From: JAUILA01 sp050289805
GTDB lineage: Bacteria > Bacteroidota > Bacteroidia > Cytophagales > Cyclobacteriaceae
Assembly (NCBI GenBank): GCA_050289805.1
Contig: JBNKGL010000017.1
Span: 1-64,000 of the forward strand
Length of the DNA stretch: 64,000 nt
Direction: 5' to 3'
Both the position numbers and the translations under genes were made by a program. Below, piece after piece: positions 35,923 through 44,670 of this stretch. Position 1 is the stretch's first letter. Every line of letters starts with the position of its first letter. A model generated the notes under the pieces. That model was not told the DNA's origin and ran no database searches. It worked only from the letters and a program-made list of their open reading frames with translations.

Positions 35923-37104
35923 TTATTCGGGCATACCTTGAAGCTGTTCAGCAACCGCAACAGCCTTATCGTTCATTTTCAACTGAACATAGAGGTACTG
36001 CAGAGTTTCGAGTGTTTTACGGTTATTTGGCTCTAGCTCATTTACTTTTTCCCAAACCGGTAACGCTTCTTTCAATCGGGCATTGATCTCTGCGTCCATT
36101 TCACGCGCCTTCTTCTGATCAGCGGCAGAAATTCCGAGGTTGTTACGCTCCTTCAGGAGGTCAACCGCCTGGTTGTATTTAAGAACGGCCAGGTTGTAAT
36201 TTCCATTGAAATAGTTGGGATCAACCTCAACGGATTTTTGATAAGCCTTCAGCGCAGCCTCTTTATCACCCAATTCCTCATTCATCACACCCAGTGAAAA
36301 ATAAAGATCCGGGTTATTCGGCTCTGCTGCAATGGCTTTTTCCAGACCTGCTCTTGCTTCATCTGCCTGACCCATCTGGATCAACAGGTTAATTTCTGTT
36401 TTAGCGAAACGGCTGTCATTGGGGAATGCTTCTTTTGCTTCGCGGGCAAGCTCCAATGCCTTTTCATTGTTCTCATTTACCTGAAGTTCAATGTATATCA
36501 ATGCATTGTAGGTATCAGGGCTTTTATAGCCGAGATCATTGACCAGTGTATAATAGTGTTTCAGGGCACGATCATAATCCTGTATGGCCTGTGCAGCGCT
36601 GGCAGCATAGATATAACCGGTAGTATCTTCCGGCTGTACCAGCGTAGTCCGCTCGAAATTGTAAACAGCCCCTTCGATATCATCATTTTGGTAGGCTTCT
36701 ACCCCTTGATTCAGGTAATAAGCCCACAGCATCTCAATTTGCTGAGATCTGGGCGTAGGAAATCCGGTAACAGGATCTGAAAGAAAGTAATCATTGTCAC
36801 TTGGATTCAGCTCATCGGCCTTGTTAAAGGATGCCATGGCCACTGCCAATGGGTCATTCACGAGGTTTTGATAATCAGGATTACTTGTAGTATCCAGTGA
36901 TGCATAGATGAGGCCCCTGTAATACCAGGTCTTACCATCATCCTTTAATTTTTCATATTCTGCGGCAGCATCAATGATTTCTTTGGCTTCTCCAAGGTTT
37001 CCATCCTGCATTGCTTTGATGGCCTGATTAATCTTAGGCTTCTTTTGCCCGTAGGATACGCCAGCTACGACGATCACTGCCAACATTATAAGGAGTCTTT
37101 TCAT
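35923..37104 (-). CDS. Exported TPR-repeat protein
   Basis: A 393-residue protein with a signal peptide (MKRLLIMLAVIVVAGVSYGQ). About six to seven TPR units follow, including QAIKAMQDGNLGEAKEIIDA, GVEAYQNDDIEGAVYNFERT, QAIQDYDRALKHYYTLVNDL, PDLYFSLGVMNEELGDKEAA and DPNYFNGNYNLAVLKYNQAV. TPRs mediate protein-protein contacts; no enzymatic motif is visible. Its gene follows gyrA by 33 bp on the same strand, but a terminator after it rather than after gyrA means the two may share transcripts. Proteins like this occur widely in Bacteroidota without an assigned role. Confidence 0.85.
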   Translation of the reverse strand: MKRLLIMLAVIVVAGVSYGQKKPKINQAIKAMQDGNLGEAKEIIDAAAEYEKLKDDGKTWYYRGLIYASLDTTSNPDYQNLVNDPLAVAMASFNKADELNPSDNDYFLSDPVTGFPTPRSQQIEMLWAYYLNQGVEAYQNDDIEGAVYNFERTTLVQPEDTTGYIYAASAAQAIQDYDRALKHYYTLVNDLGYKSPDTYNALIYIELQVNENNEKALELAREAKEAFPNDSRFAKTEINLLIQMGQADEARAGLEKAIAAEPNNPDLYFSLGVMNEELGDKEAALKAYQKSVEVDPNYFNGNYNLAVLKYNQAVDLLKERNNLGISAADQKKAREMDAEINARLKEALPVWEKVNELEPNNRKTLETLQYLYVQLKMNDKAVAVAEQLQGMPE

Positions 37105-37137
37105 AACGTACTTGATTGTAATTACTAATTTAATTTT

Positions 37138-39723
37138 TTATTCTTCACTTTGAACATTTGTATCACTTCCTTCCGTTGAATCGTCGTTATTATCCGTTGA
37201 TTCGCCATTTTCCTGATCCTCAACTTCCTCATCTCCTTCGATATTCTCGATTTTCTCGACTGAAGAAATCTCATCATCATTGTTTAGCTTGATCAGTCGC
37301 ACGCCTTGTGTCGCACGGCCCATCACACGTAATGAAGCAACCTGGAGTCGAATCGTAATGCCCGATTTATTAATGATCATCAGATCATCCGAGTCAACTA
37401 CTTCCTTGATAGCAACAAGTTTGCCAGTTTTTTCAGTAACATTCAGCGTTTTTACTCCTTTACCGCCTCTTCGTGTAATACGATAGTCGTCAATAAGGGA
37501 GCGTTTGCCATATCCTTTTTCAGAAACGACAAGTAAATTCGCATCTTCCCTGGATACACAAACCATGCCGATCACCTTTTCATCGCCTTCCAGCGTAACG
37601 CCGCGAACACCTGCGGCTGTCCGTCCCATAGGCCGAACATCCGATTCATGGAAGTGAATTGCCTTGCCCCCGCTCTTGGCGATAATAATATGATTTTCGC
37701 CGTTTGTGAGCTTAACTTCAAGGAGCTTATCTCCTTCCCGAACAGTTATTGCATTAATTCCGTTCGATCTGGGTCTTGAATATGCCTCCAGCGTGGTTTT
37801 TTTGATGGTACCGTTTTCGGTACACATCATCAGGAAATTATTATTAATATATTCTTCATCATTCAGGTCCTGAACATTGATAACCGTTCTAACCTGATCT
37901 CCGGGCTCAATATTTATCAGGTTCTGAATAGCCCGACCCTTGGATGTTTTACCACCTTCCGGAATCCCGTATACCTTTTTCCAGAATACTTTTCCGAATT
38001 CGGTGAAGATCAGCAGGTAATTGTGCGCCTGTGCAATAAACAGGTGCTCAGTAAAGTCATCCTGTTTGGTAGTTACGCCACGGGAACCTACACCTCCCCT
38101 GCTTTGAGTTCGGTATTCTACCAGAGGAGTCCTTTTGATATAACCTTCGTTGGATATGGTAATCACCATATCATCATTAGGGATCATGTCCTCAACTGTG
38201 AGATCATCAGCACTGTGAACGATATCCGTTCTGCGATCATCGCCATACCTGTCAGAAATTTCAGTAAGCTCATCCTTAATGATTTTCATCCGCTCGCTCT
38301 CATTTTCCAGAATGAATTTGAGCCTTTCAATAAGCTCCATCACTTCTTCGTACTCCTTCTGGATTTTTTCACGCTCAAGGCCTGTCAAACGCTGTAATCG
38401 CATTTCCAGGATTGCCTTTGCCTGAATATCGCTCAGGTCGAAATTCTCCATCAGGCCGGCTTTGGCAATCTCAGGATCCCGTGATTCCCTGATCAGCTTG
38501 ATAACTGCGTCAAGGTTGTCAAGGGCTATCAGGTATCCCTGCAATATATGTGCCCTGCGCTCGGCTTCATTAAGATCGTATTGCGTCCTCCTGATGATTA
38601 CTTCGTGACGATGATCCACAAAGTGACGAATCAGGTCTTTCAGGTTAAGCGTCTGGGGACGCCCTTTAACCAGCGCAATGTTGTTAACCCCAAAAGAAGA
38701 CTGCAGCTGGGTATATTTATAAAGATGGTTCAGAACTATATTCGGAATGGCATCTTTCTTCAGATCATAAACAATTCGAAGACCAGATCTGTCAGACTCA
38801 TCCCTGATCGCTGAAATTCCGTCAATACGCTTATCATTCACCAGCGCAGCTGTTTTTTCAATCATGCTGGCCTTATTGACCATATAAGGAATTTCATTGA
38901 TAATGATCTGTTCCTTACCGGTCTTGGTAGTGACAATTTCAGATTTCGCACGCATCACAATTCGTCCACGACCCGTCTCAAAGGCATCCTTTACACCCTT
39001 GTACCCGTAAATCGTTCCGCCCGTCGGAAAATCAGGAGCGGTTACATACTGCATCAGCTCTGAAATGGTAATGTCATTGTTATCAATATATGCCTGGATT
39101 CCGGCACAAACTTCGCGCAGGTTGTGCGGTGGCATATTGGTAGCCATACCTACGGCGATACCAGAAGCTCCGTTCAGTAGCAAATTTGGTATCTTACCGG
39201 GTAAGACCGTGGGTTCTTTTAATGAATCATCAAAGTTGGGCTGATAATCAACCGTATCTTTATTGATATCTGAGAGAAGCTCTTCAGCAATTCTCTTCAA
39301 TCGGGCCTCTGTATATCGCATTGCAGCCGGAGAATCCCCATCGATACTACCGAAGTTACCCTGACCATCCACCAGCGTATAGCGGAGCGACCAGTCCTGG
39401 GCCATCCGTACCATTGAATCATAAACCGCGCCGTCTCCATGAGGGTGGTATTTACCCAGCACTTCCCCGACAATACGGGCAGATTTCTTGTAGGATTTGT
39501 TATAGTTAACGCCCAACTCCAGCATACCGTAAAGGATCCGCCGGTGTACCGGCTTTAAACCATCCCTTACGTCGGGAAGGGCTCTTGAGATAATGACCGA
39601 CATAGAGTAATCTATGTATGCGCCACGCATCTCATCTTCGATATTTATGGGTATGATTCCTTGTCTTCCTATGGGCCTTTCATCCTGGTTTTCCAGGTTG
39701 TCATCTTGCGTTTCGTCCGCCAT
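37138..39723 (-). CDS. gyrA: DNA gyrase subunit A
   Basis: An 861-residue type IIA topoisomerase subunit that cuts and reseals DNA to introduce negative supercoils with GyrB. The N-terminal breakage-reunion domain begins with EDEMRGAYIDYSMSVIISRA; the catalytic Tyr is Y137 in AAMRYTEARL. The C-terminal domain contains the GyrA-box-like RRGGKGVKTL and the repeated TRRG/GTI propeller blades, followed by an acidic tail (about 40 residues rich in D, E, N and S), which supports GyrA over ParC. In the quinolone-resistance region the E. coli Ser83 position is Gly (G98), while the Asp87 counterpart is retained (D102). A promoter-like element lies upstream at 39760-39786. Confidence 0.97.
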   Translation of the reverse strand: MADETQDDNLENQDERPIGRQGIIPINIEDEMRGAYIDYSMSVIISRALPDVRDGLKPVHRRILYGMLELGVNYNKSYKKSARIVGEVLGKYHPHGDGAVYDSMVRMAQDWSLRYTLVDGQGNFGSIDGDSPAAMRYTEARLKRIAEELLSDINKDTVDYQPNFDDSLKEPTVLPGKIPNLLLNGASGIAVGMATNMPPHNLREVCAGIQAYIDNNDITISELMQYVTAPDFPTGGTIYGYKGVKDAFETGRGRIVMRAKSEIVTTKTGKEQIIINEIPYMVNKASMIEKTAALVNDKRIDGISAIRDESDRSGLRIVYDLKKDAIPNIVLNHLYKYTQLQSSFGVNNIALVKGRPQTLNLKDLIRHFVDHRHEVIIRRTQYDLNEAERRAHILQGYLIALDNLDAVIKLIRESRDPEIAKAGLMENFDLSDIQAKAILEMRLQRLTGLEREKIQKEYEEVMELIERLKFILENESERMKIIKDELTEISDRYGDDRRTDIVHSADDLTVEDMIPNDDMVITISNEGYIKRTPLVEYRTQSRGGVGSRGVTTKQDDFTEHLFIAQAHNYLLIFTEFGKVFWKKVYGIPEGGKTSKGRAIQNLINIEPGDQVRTVINVQDLNDEEYINNNFLMMCTENGTIKKTTLEAYSRPRSNGINAITVREGDKLLEVKLTNGENHIIIAKSGGKAIHFHESDVRPMGRTAAGVRGVTLEGDEKVIGMVCVSREDANLLVVSEKGYGKRSLIDDYRITRRGGKGVKTLNVTEKTGKLVAIKEVVDSDDLMIINKSGITIRLQVASLRVMGRATQGVRLIKLNNDDEISSVEKIENIEGDEEVEDQENGESTDNNDDSTEGSDTNVQSEE

Positions 39724-39759
39724 AAATTCCAGTTACAACTTGTGTGATTAAATCAACCG

Positions 39760-39786
39760 CAAACTTACGCAAATTTTGGCAAGCAA
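39760..39786 (-). promoter_or_regulatory. Bacteroidota-type promoter candidate for gyrA
   Basis: On the minus strand TAAGTTTG (39760-39767) is a perfect match to the Bacteroidota -7 element TAnnTTTG. A GTTG/TTG element (39784-39786) lies 16 bases upstream in the -33 position. Transcription would begin near 39753, giving a leader of about 30 nt before the ATG at 39723. Confidence 0.5.
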
Positions 39787-39847
39787 CCATTATTTAACGG
39801 ATGCAAATAATCATATTTAACGCAGGTATTTTCTCGTTAATCCGTGA

Positions 39848-40933
39848 TTAATACGGGTGCATTTTTTTCTTGTTCTTGCCTTTATATTTAATCAGGCTGG
39901 GATAGTTTTCACCGTGGTGGGGATTCTGCTTTTTATACCAGGGGTGAACGCGGCTGCGATACTCCATATTACCATGCTGATGGTTTACCTGTGTACGGCA
40001 TTCTTTAATGAAACAACGCTTTAATTCAGGAATACGATAGGTGATCCCGAAATTTACATACATGGCATTCATATTTGTCTTTAGAGACAATCCACCTTCC
40101 GGCATATTTAACGTAAATGACTTCAGATCATAGGAAGGACGAACAAACAGGCGCACGTATTCAGATAACTCACGCTCTACAGTTACCCCGAGATTCATAT
40201 ACACCCCTTTTGTCACCTGGGTTTTATCAAATTTTCTTGACAGGCTGAAGCCACCGATATGCGCGTCGGCACTCAAAACAAAGTATTGGTATCGATACAG
40301 CTTAGCTCCGAAGAGAAAATAATATTTCTTGTAAAAGGTAGAATTGAAATCAGGGCTATAGGGGTTGATCCGGTCACTAAAACGGTTGGGGGACATTTCT
40401 CCCGGCCGGTGATATTCCATGATAAATCCTCCACCGACCTTATACCTGTTAAACTCGAAATGAACAGAAACATTCAGCGGAATGCTCCAGCCCCTGCCCC
40501 GGAAGGCCAGATTGGAACTGTCGCCCTGAACCATAAAATCATTCGCTGCATTATAATTCCTGGTTCCTGATGGGTCTGCCCTGTTAAACCAATAACGGTA
40601 ACCGCTCACGGATGCCGGAATCGATTGATCCCCGCCGGCAAAAATCACTGGCATAGAATCAGGCTGCTGAAGAACGGCAAAGTCAGCAAGATCTTGTTTA
40701 TAGTAAGTCTGTCCGTAGCCTGTTGAAAGGCTGAAATGAAATTTACTCAGGAAATTACGAAGCCCTCCGTTCACTGGTTTTGCATAAAAGTGATCCAGGG
40801 GGATGGAAACATCCCTCTCGTCCTGTGCCGAAAGATGGGTGGTAATCAGTACTAAAACCACCATCAGCATGGTACGGTAAAAAATTGGTATGGTACCCCG
40901 TTTAATATGCATAGCTGATGTTACAACAGCCAA
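39848..40933 (-). CDS. Outer-membrane beta-barrel protein with long basic, His-rich C-terminal tail
   Basis: 361 residues from ATG 40933; ATG 40912 is an equally plausible start. A signal peptide (LMVVLVLITTHLSAQ) precedes barrel-like strands (NFLSKFHFSLSTGYGQTYYK, SIPLNVSVHFEFNRYKVGGG, YYFLFGAKLYRYQYFVLSAD, GVYMNLGVTVERELSEYVRL, NAMYVNFGITYRIPELKRCF). After the last strand about 55 residues form an unusual tail with two Cys, six His and many Lys (CFIKECRTQ, HQHGNMEYRSRVHPWYKK, KYKGKNKKKMHPY). I do not know the family. Tail metal binding or peptidoglycan/LPS contact is only a guess. The gene is 124 bp downstream of gyrA on the same strand. Confidence 0.7.
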   Translation of the reverse strand: MAVVTSAMHIKRGTIPIFYRTMLMVVLVLITTHLSAQDERDVSIPLDHFYAKPVNGGLRNFLSKFHFSLSTGYGQTYYKQDLADFAVLQQPDSMPVIFAGGDQSIPASVSGYRYWFNRADPSGTRNYNAANDFMVQGDSSNLAFRGRGWSIPLNVSVHFEFNRYKVGGGFIMEYHRPGEMSPNRFSDRINPYSPDFNSTFYKKYYFLFGAKLYRYQYFVLSADAHIGGFSLSRKFDKTQVTKGVYMNLGVTVERELSEYVRLFVRPSYDLKSFTLNMPEGGLSLKTNMNAMYVNFGITYRIPELKRCFIKECRTQVNHQHGNMEYRSRVHPWYKKQNPHHGENYPSLIKYKGKNKKKMHPY

Positions 40934-40972
40934 AAGTAAAAATTATTATGTCGTGAATTTGCTACAATGTAC

Positions 40973-41584
40973 CTATTTCACATCAAATGTATCTAAAAAA
41001 GACTGATAAACCGGGAATTCCGACAATTCAAGTCGATTTCCAATCTCAATAAGCTTTTCAAACTCAACCTTTGATATACTCCTTTCACCTACGGTAAGTG
41101 TTTCATCCGTTAGTACGAATGAACTTAGAAAATGTACAAAGATGTGAGGAACGTTCATCAGGTCCTGGGTGAATATTTTCACCGGATCATCAAAGTCATG
41201 GCGATTTTCATTTCTCAATGCACTCCGATCGAAGGAAACGTCCATCGCGGTTCTGATCATGACATAAAAAGGATCCTCCCATCGATCAAATCCCTTGATC
41301 AGGAATTTCATTGCATGTACCACCGGATCAGCTTTTAGAAAGAAACCACCATGTGACATTCTTCTGGCCATTTTATTTAAGGCCAGCTCCTCAAATAGAC
41401 TGATGCTGTTGTTCGCCAAAGCAACACCTACGGATGGTGTCATTAAAACCAATGCCAAAAAATCATGATCCGAAATCTCCAGCATGGAAGCCTCATGCTT
41501 TATAAATTCTTCCTTTAATGGAATAATAGCTTCCGATATCTCAGGGATTTCGATGAGTGTGGCTACCTCGTATTCAGAAAACAT
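40973..41584 (-). CDS. Hypothetical cytoplasmic protein
   Basis: A 203-residue protein without signal peptide or membrane helix. It has mixed helical text (EISEAIIPLKEEFIKHEASM, DPVVHAMKFLIKGFDRWEDP, FEKLIEIGNRLELSEFPVYQ) and no motif I recognise. It could be a helical scaffold or adaptor. Neighbours (an outer-membrane barrel upstream and an exported helical protein on the other side) give no clue. Confidence 0.55.
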   Translation of the reverse strand: MFSEYEVATLIEIPEISEAIIPLKEEFIKHEASMLEISDHDFLALVLMTPSVGVALANNSISLFEELALNKMARRMSHGGFFLKADPVVHAMKFLIKGFDRWEDPFYVMIRTAMDVSFDRSALRNENRHDFDDPVKIFTQDLMNVPHIFVHFLSSFVLTDETLTVGERSISKVEFEKLIEIGNRLELSEFPVYQSFLDTFDVK

Positions 41585-41666
41585 GTCTTTTTTCCGTCAA
41601 TATACATTGGGATTTTTTATTTCCAACAGGGCCTGTTGTAAGAAATTTCGACTGAAATACATACAT

Positions 41667-41696
41667 AAAAAAAAGGCGACATGAACATGCGCCTTT
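41667..41696 (-). terminator. Rho-independent terminator after the 41726-42196 gene
   Basis: Arms AAAGGCG (41672-41678) and CGCCTTT (41690-41696) pair perfectly. The inner CATG/CATG can extend the stem past a bulged A. On the minus strand the hairpin is followed by a T-run (A-run 41667-41674 on plus). It lies 30 bp beyond the stop of the small exported protein gene. Confidence 0.75.
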
Positions 41697-41725
41697 CTTA
41701 CGTATTTTATTTCGCGAATCGGATA

Positions 41726-42196
41726 CTATGCACCCGGTTCGCCTGCACCATGAATTGCAGCCTGTATTGCTTCATACCGAGCCTTTAACTCAGCATCAGA
41801 CTCCAAACCGGCCTTAATGTCCTTATATACTTTACCGCCGTCGGGAAGCATTTTTGTGGCCATGATAGAAACTACATCAGATATGGCTTGCTTCCGTTCA
41901 TCCTGCATTTTCGTTACAAGTTCCATGAATTTCTTTTCATAATCCTTGGCTCCGGCAGCATCAAGCTTTGCTGCATCACCGCCAGCTTTGGCAAGTTCCA
42001 GATAGCGTTTACCATCCATACCTTCCTGGTTTTTGATCATCTCATTCGTTAGATCACTGATCTCCTGTTTCATTGCATCCACTGTTTCCATCATGATCGC
42101 ATACCTACGCAGATTTTCATTGCTGATGTCCTGAGCATTTACCAGACCGGTTAGCAGCATCGACATTACTGCTATCAATAAACTTACTTTCTTCAT
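41726..42196 (-). CDS. Small exported helical protein (unknown)
   Basis: The start was set at ATG 42196 (MKKVSLLIAVMSMLLTGLVNAQ is a clear signal peptide); the TTG at 42241 is in frame but unnecessary. The mature part of about 134 residues is almost entirely helical (YAIMMETVDAMKQEISDLTN, KDYEKKFMELVTKMQDERKQ, ISDVVSIMATKMLPDGGKVY) and loosely resembles the DUF4168 pattern of periplasmic helical proteins. Function unknown. The gene is monocistronic, with a promoter-like element and a terminator of its own. Confidence 0.7.
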   Translation of the reverse strand: MKKVSLLIAVMSMLLTGLVNAQDISNENLRRYAIMMETVDAMKQEISDLTNEMIKNQEGMDGKRYLELAKAGGDAAKLDAAGAKDYEKKFMELVTKMQDERKQAISDVVSIMATKMLPDGGKVYKDIKAGLESDAELKARYEAIQAAIHGAGEPGA

Positions 42197-42212
42197 TTCT
42201 TGCTGATTTAGG

Positions 42213-42256
42213 ATTATACTTACTGTTTTACTTTTGTTCAAACCTTAAATTTAAGG
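42213..42256 (-). promoter_or_regulatory. Promoter-like element and 14-bp palindrome upstream of the small exported protein
   Basis: On the minus strand TTTG (42239-42242) is followed after 20 bases by TATAAT (42213-42218), leaving about 10 nt to the ATG. Directly upstream is the perfect palindrome CCTTAAATTTAAGG (42243-42256), abutting the -33 element. A repressor or activator site is possible but unsupported beyond its position. Confidence 0.3.
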
Positions 42257-42294
42257 CAGTTGACCCACTTTTAACAAGAAATCTTAAAAAAAGG

Positions 42295-44661
42295 TTAAAA
42301 CAGGCGTAAAGTAAGACGCACATTGAGGAACCTGGCAGAGAGAGAATTGGGGACAGCAAACTGGTTCCCGTCATAATCTGATATGAAAAGGTAGCTGATG
42401 GGATTATCGCTTCCCAACAAATTCAACACTTCAACAGAGAGTTGAAGCTGATCATCTTCCTGTCCCTTTTTAAGATAAAATAATCGGGAAAAACCAATAT
42501 CAATTCTCCGGTAGCTCTCCCCATCAAAAATATTCCTGTATTCTATATTGCCCGGTGGGCCGAAAGGAAGACCCGAGCCAAAAAACAGGTTGAGGTTAAC
42601 ACGGGTTCTTGGATCATTGGGCAGGTGATCCTCAAATTGTATTGCAACATTGATTCGCTGATCTGTTGGCCTCCGAATATATCCCCTGCCATCACCTGAT
42701 ACATCCTCCATCGTTTTAAGAATCCCAAGACTGAACCAGGACTGGGTACCCGGTATAAATTCACCGCTCACCCTCAAATCAATGCCCGTGGCAAATGCCC
42801 TGGCATCATTGGTGGCATAATACCGGGTCTTCACGTTATCAATATCGTACGGATTTACATTCCATAAATGCTTGTAATAAGCTTCTGCAATGAACGTAAA
42901 AGGGCGGCCCCACCACTGGAAACCATAATCGAGCCCGGCAATGAGGTGGAAGGAGGACTGTGCTTTCACTTGCTCATTAATGGAACCGTCCTGCCTTCTG
43001 AATTCACGGTAAAATGGAGGTTGCTGATATATACCAGACGAAAACTTGAAGACTACATCCCGCTCCCATTCAGGTGCAAATGAAAACTGGAACCTGGGGC
43101 TGATGAGCAACTGTTCGTTGAGTGTAGTGTATGTCAACCGTATGCCGCCGGTAGCTGAAAATTTTACATGAGGGTTCCAGGAATACTGAATAAATCCGAA
43201 TACCTGCCCGTTCTTCAATATGTTATCCGAGAAGCGCTGTTCAATATCATTGACATAACCGGAAGAATCGGTGAATTCATATTCATCAAGATAATCATCA
43301 AAATGCTGGTAGGCTCCCCCGATACCGAAATTCAGTTCATCGCGGTTATCCAACAGGATCGATTGACGGGTCTCCGCCGTGAGGAGGCTGGCGGCCAACG
43401 TATTCCGACCATAATCAAACTGGGTCCCTATTCCCCGGGTTGTCACACACTCATTGAATGTCGGGCTGCCAAACTGATTATCAACATCACATAACCTGTA
43501 TCCGCCTTCAATATTTGTGTATTCCCTTTCATATGCCCTCACTGCTGAAATGATGATATCAGATTTCCAGTTGCTGTTGAGCCAAGAAGTATATTTAATC
43601 CCGGTCTGATACGTATCATATTCCAGTAATTCACGACCTACAAATGCAACTGTAAATCGTAAGGGCTGATTGAACGTACCGAATTCAGATGTTCGCGTTT
43701 CTGGTCGAACCTGATACCGGTTACGGCCATATGAAGCCAGAATTCCCAGTACAGGTGATCGTACCCTCGGCTTCTTATCCATGCGAATCGTCACATAAGC
43801 CTGGAAATCGCTAAACCTCGGGCGATAACCTCCCGCTGTCTCAAGTGTGTTCAGCAAATAACGCGACGATTTATGCCGGGCACCTACGACGTATGTTGCC
43901 CGTCCGCCTGCTCCTTCCACATGTGCAGATGCACCCAATAAACTGATACTGGCAGACGCTCCGAATGCCTCTGGCTGTTTGTATTGTACGTTCAGCACAG
44001 ACGACAATTTGTCGCCGTACTTCGGCTGCCACCCTCCGGAAGAAAATCGTACAGCGCTAACAAGGTCGGGATTAATAAAACTCAGCCCCTCCTGCTGCCC
44101 ATTGCTGATCAGGAAAGGCCGGTATACCGGTATGTCATTTACATAAACCAGATTTTCATCGAAGCTTCCACCACGAACAGAATAAGATGAGGAGAGCTCA
44201 TTATTACTTACTACACCGGGGAGCGTCACCAGAATCCTGTTAAAATCGCCGAAGGCACTGGGTAGCGCCTGGATTGTTTTTGGTTCAATCACCGTAAGAC
44301 TTACTTCATTCCGAAGTTCATCATCGATGATGAGCACATCCGATAAGATCGCTGTTTCCTTGTGCAAGCTAATATTCAACTCCATGACCTGACGGTCAGA
44401 TAGCATAATCTTCTCAACAACCACAGAGTAACCGATGTATCTGAATTCAATATTCAGCATTGAATCAGCAGGAACCACCAGTCGATACCTACCTGCTTCA
44501 TCGGAAACCGTCCCCCGCTGGGAGTTAAGAAGCCGAATCGTGACATCGGGTAATTCAATACCAGAACTATCAGTTACTACTCCCTGAATTACAGATGTTT
44601 GTGATTGACTATTTAAAGTAAATAATAGGATAAAAAATAAGGTCCCTAAGACAAAACGCAT
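42295..44661 (-). CDS. TonB-dependent receptor with carboxypeptidase-regulatory-like domain
   Basis: A 788-residue outer-membrane receptor. The signal peptide ends near LNSQSQT. Residues about 25-105 form a carboxypeptidase-D-regulatory-like domain (VIQGVVTDSSGIELPDVTIR). The plug follows, with FGDFNRILVTLPGVVSNNEL, SSYSVRGGSFDENLVYVNDI and AVRFSSGGWQPKYGDKLSSV. The C-terminal barrel ends in LNVRLTLRLF, whose terminal aromatic residue fits BAM recognition. The short plug and overall length resemble the Bacteroidota FecA/BtuB-like receptors without a SusD partner. Ligand unknown; no transport or siderophore genes are adjacent. rpe lies 9 bp upstream on the same strand. Confidence 0.9.
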   Translation of the reverse strand: MRFVLGTLFFILLFTLNSQSQTSVIQGVVTDSSGIELPDVTIRLLNSQRGTVSDEAGRYRLVVPADSMLNIEFRYIGYSVVVEKIMLSDRQVMELNISLHKETAILSDVLIIDDELRNEVSLTVIEPKTIQALPSAFGDFNRILVTLPGVVSNNELSSSYSVRGGSFDENLVYVNDIPVYRPFLISNGQQEGLSFINPDLVSAVRFSSGGWQPKYGDKLSSVLNVQYKQPEAFGASASISLLGASAHVEGAGGRATYVVGARHKSSRYLLNTLETAGGYRPRFSDFQAYVTIRMDKKPRVRSPVLGILASYGRNRYQVRPETRTSEFGTFNQPLRFTVAFVGRELLEYDTYQTGIKYTSWLNSNWKSDIIISAVRAYEREYTNIEGGYRLCDVDNQFGSPTFNECVTTRGIGTQFDYGRNTLAASLLTAETRQSILLDNRDELNFGIGGAYQHFDDYLDEYEFTDSSGYVNDIEQRFSDNILKNGQVFGFIQYSWNPHVKFSATGGIRLTYTTLNEQLLISPRFQFSFAPEWERDVVFKFSSGIYQQPPFYREFRRQDGSINEQVKAQSSFHLIAGLDYGFQWWGRPFTFIAEAYYKHLWNVNPYDIDNVKTRYYATNDARAFATGIDLRVSGEFIPGTQSWFSLGILKTMEDVSGDGRGYIRRPTDQRINVAIQFEDHLPNDPRTRVNLNLFFGSGLPFGPPGNIEYRNIFDGESYRRIDIGFSRLFYLKKGQEDDQLQLSVEVLNLLGSDNPISYLFISDYDGNQFAVPNSLSARFLNVRLTLRLF

Positions 44662-44670
44662 GGGTTGAAA

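Noticed and set aside
42295..44661. TonB-dependent receptor as part of a SusCD pair
   Set aside because: At 788 residues it is shorter than SusC, its C-terminal neighbour is not SusD, and the next gene is rpe.
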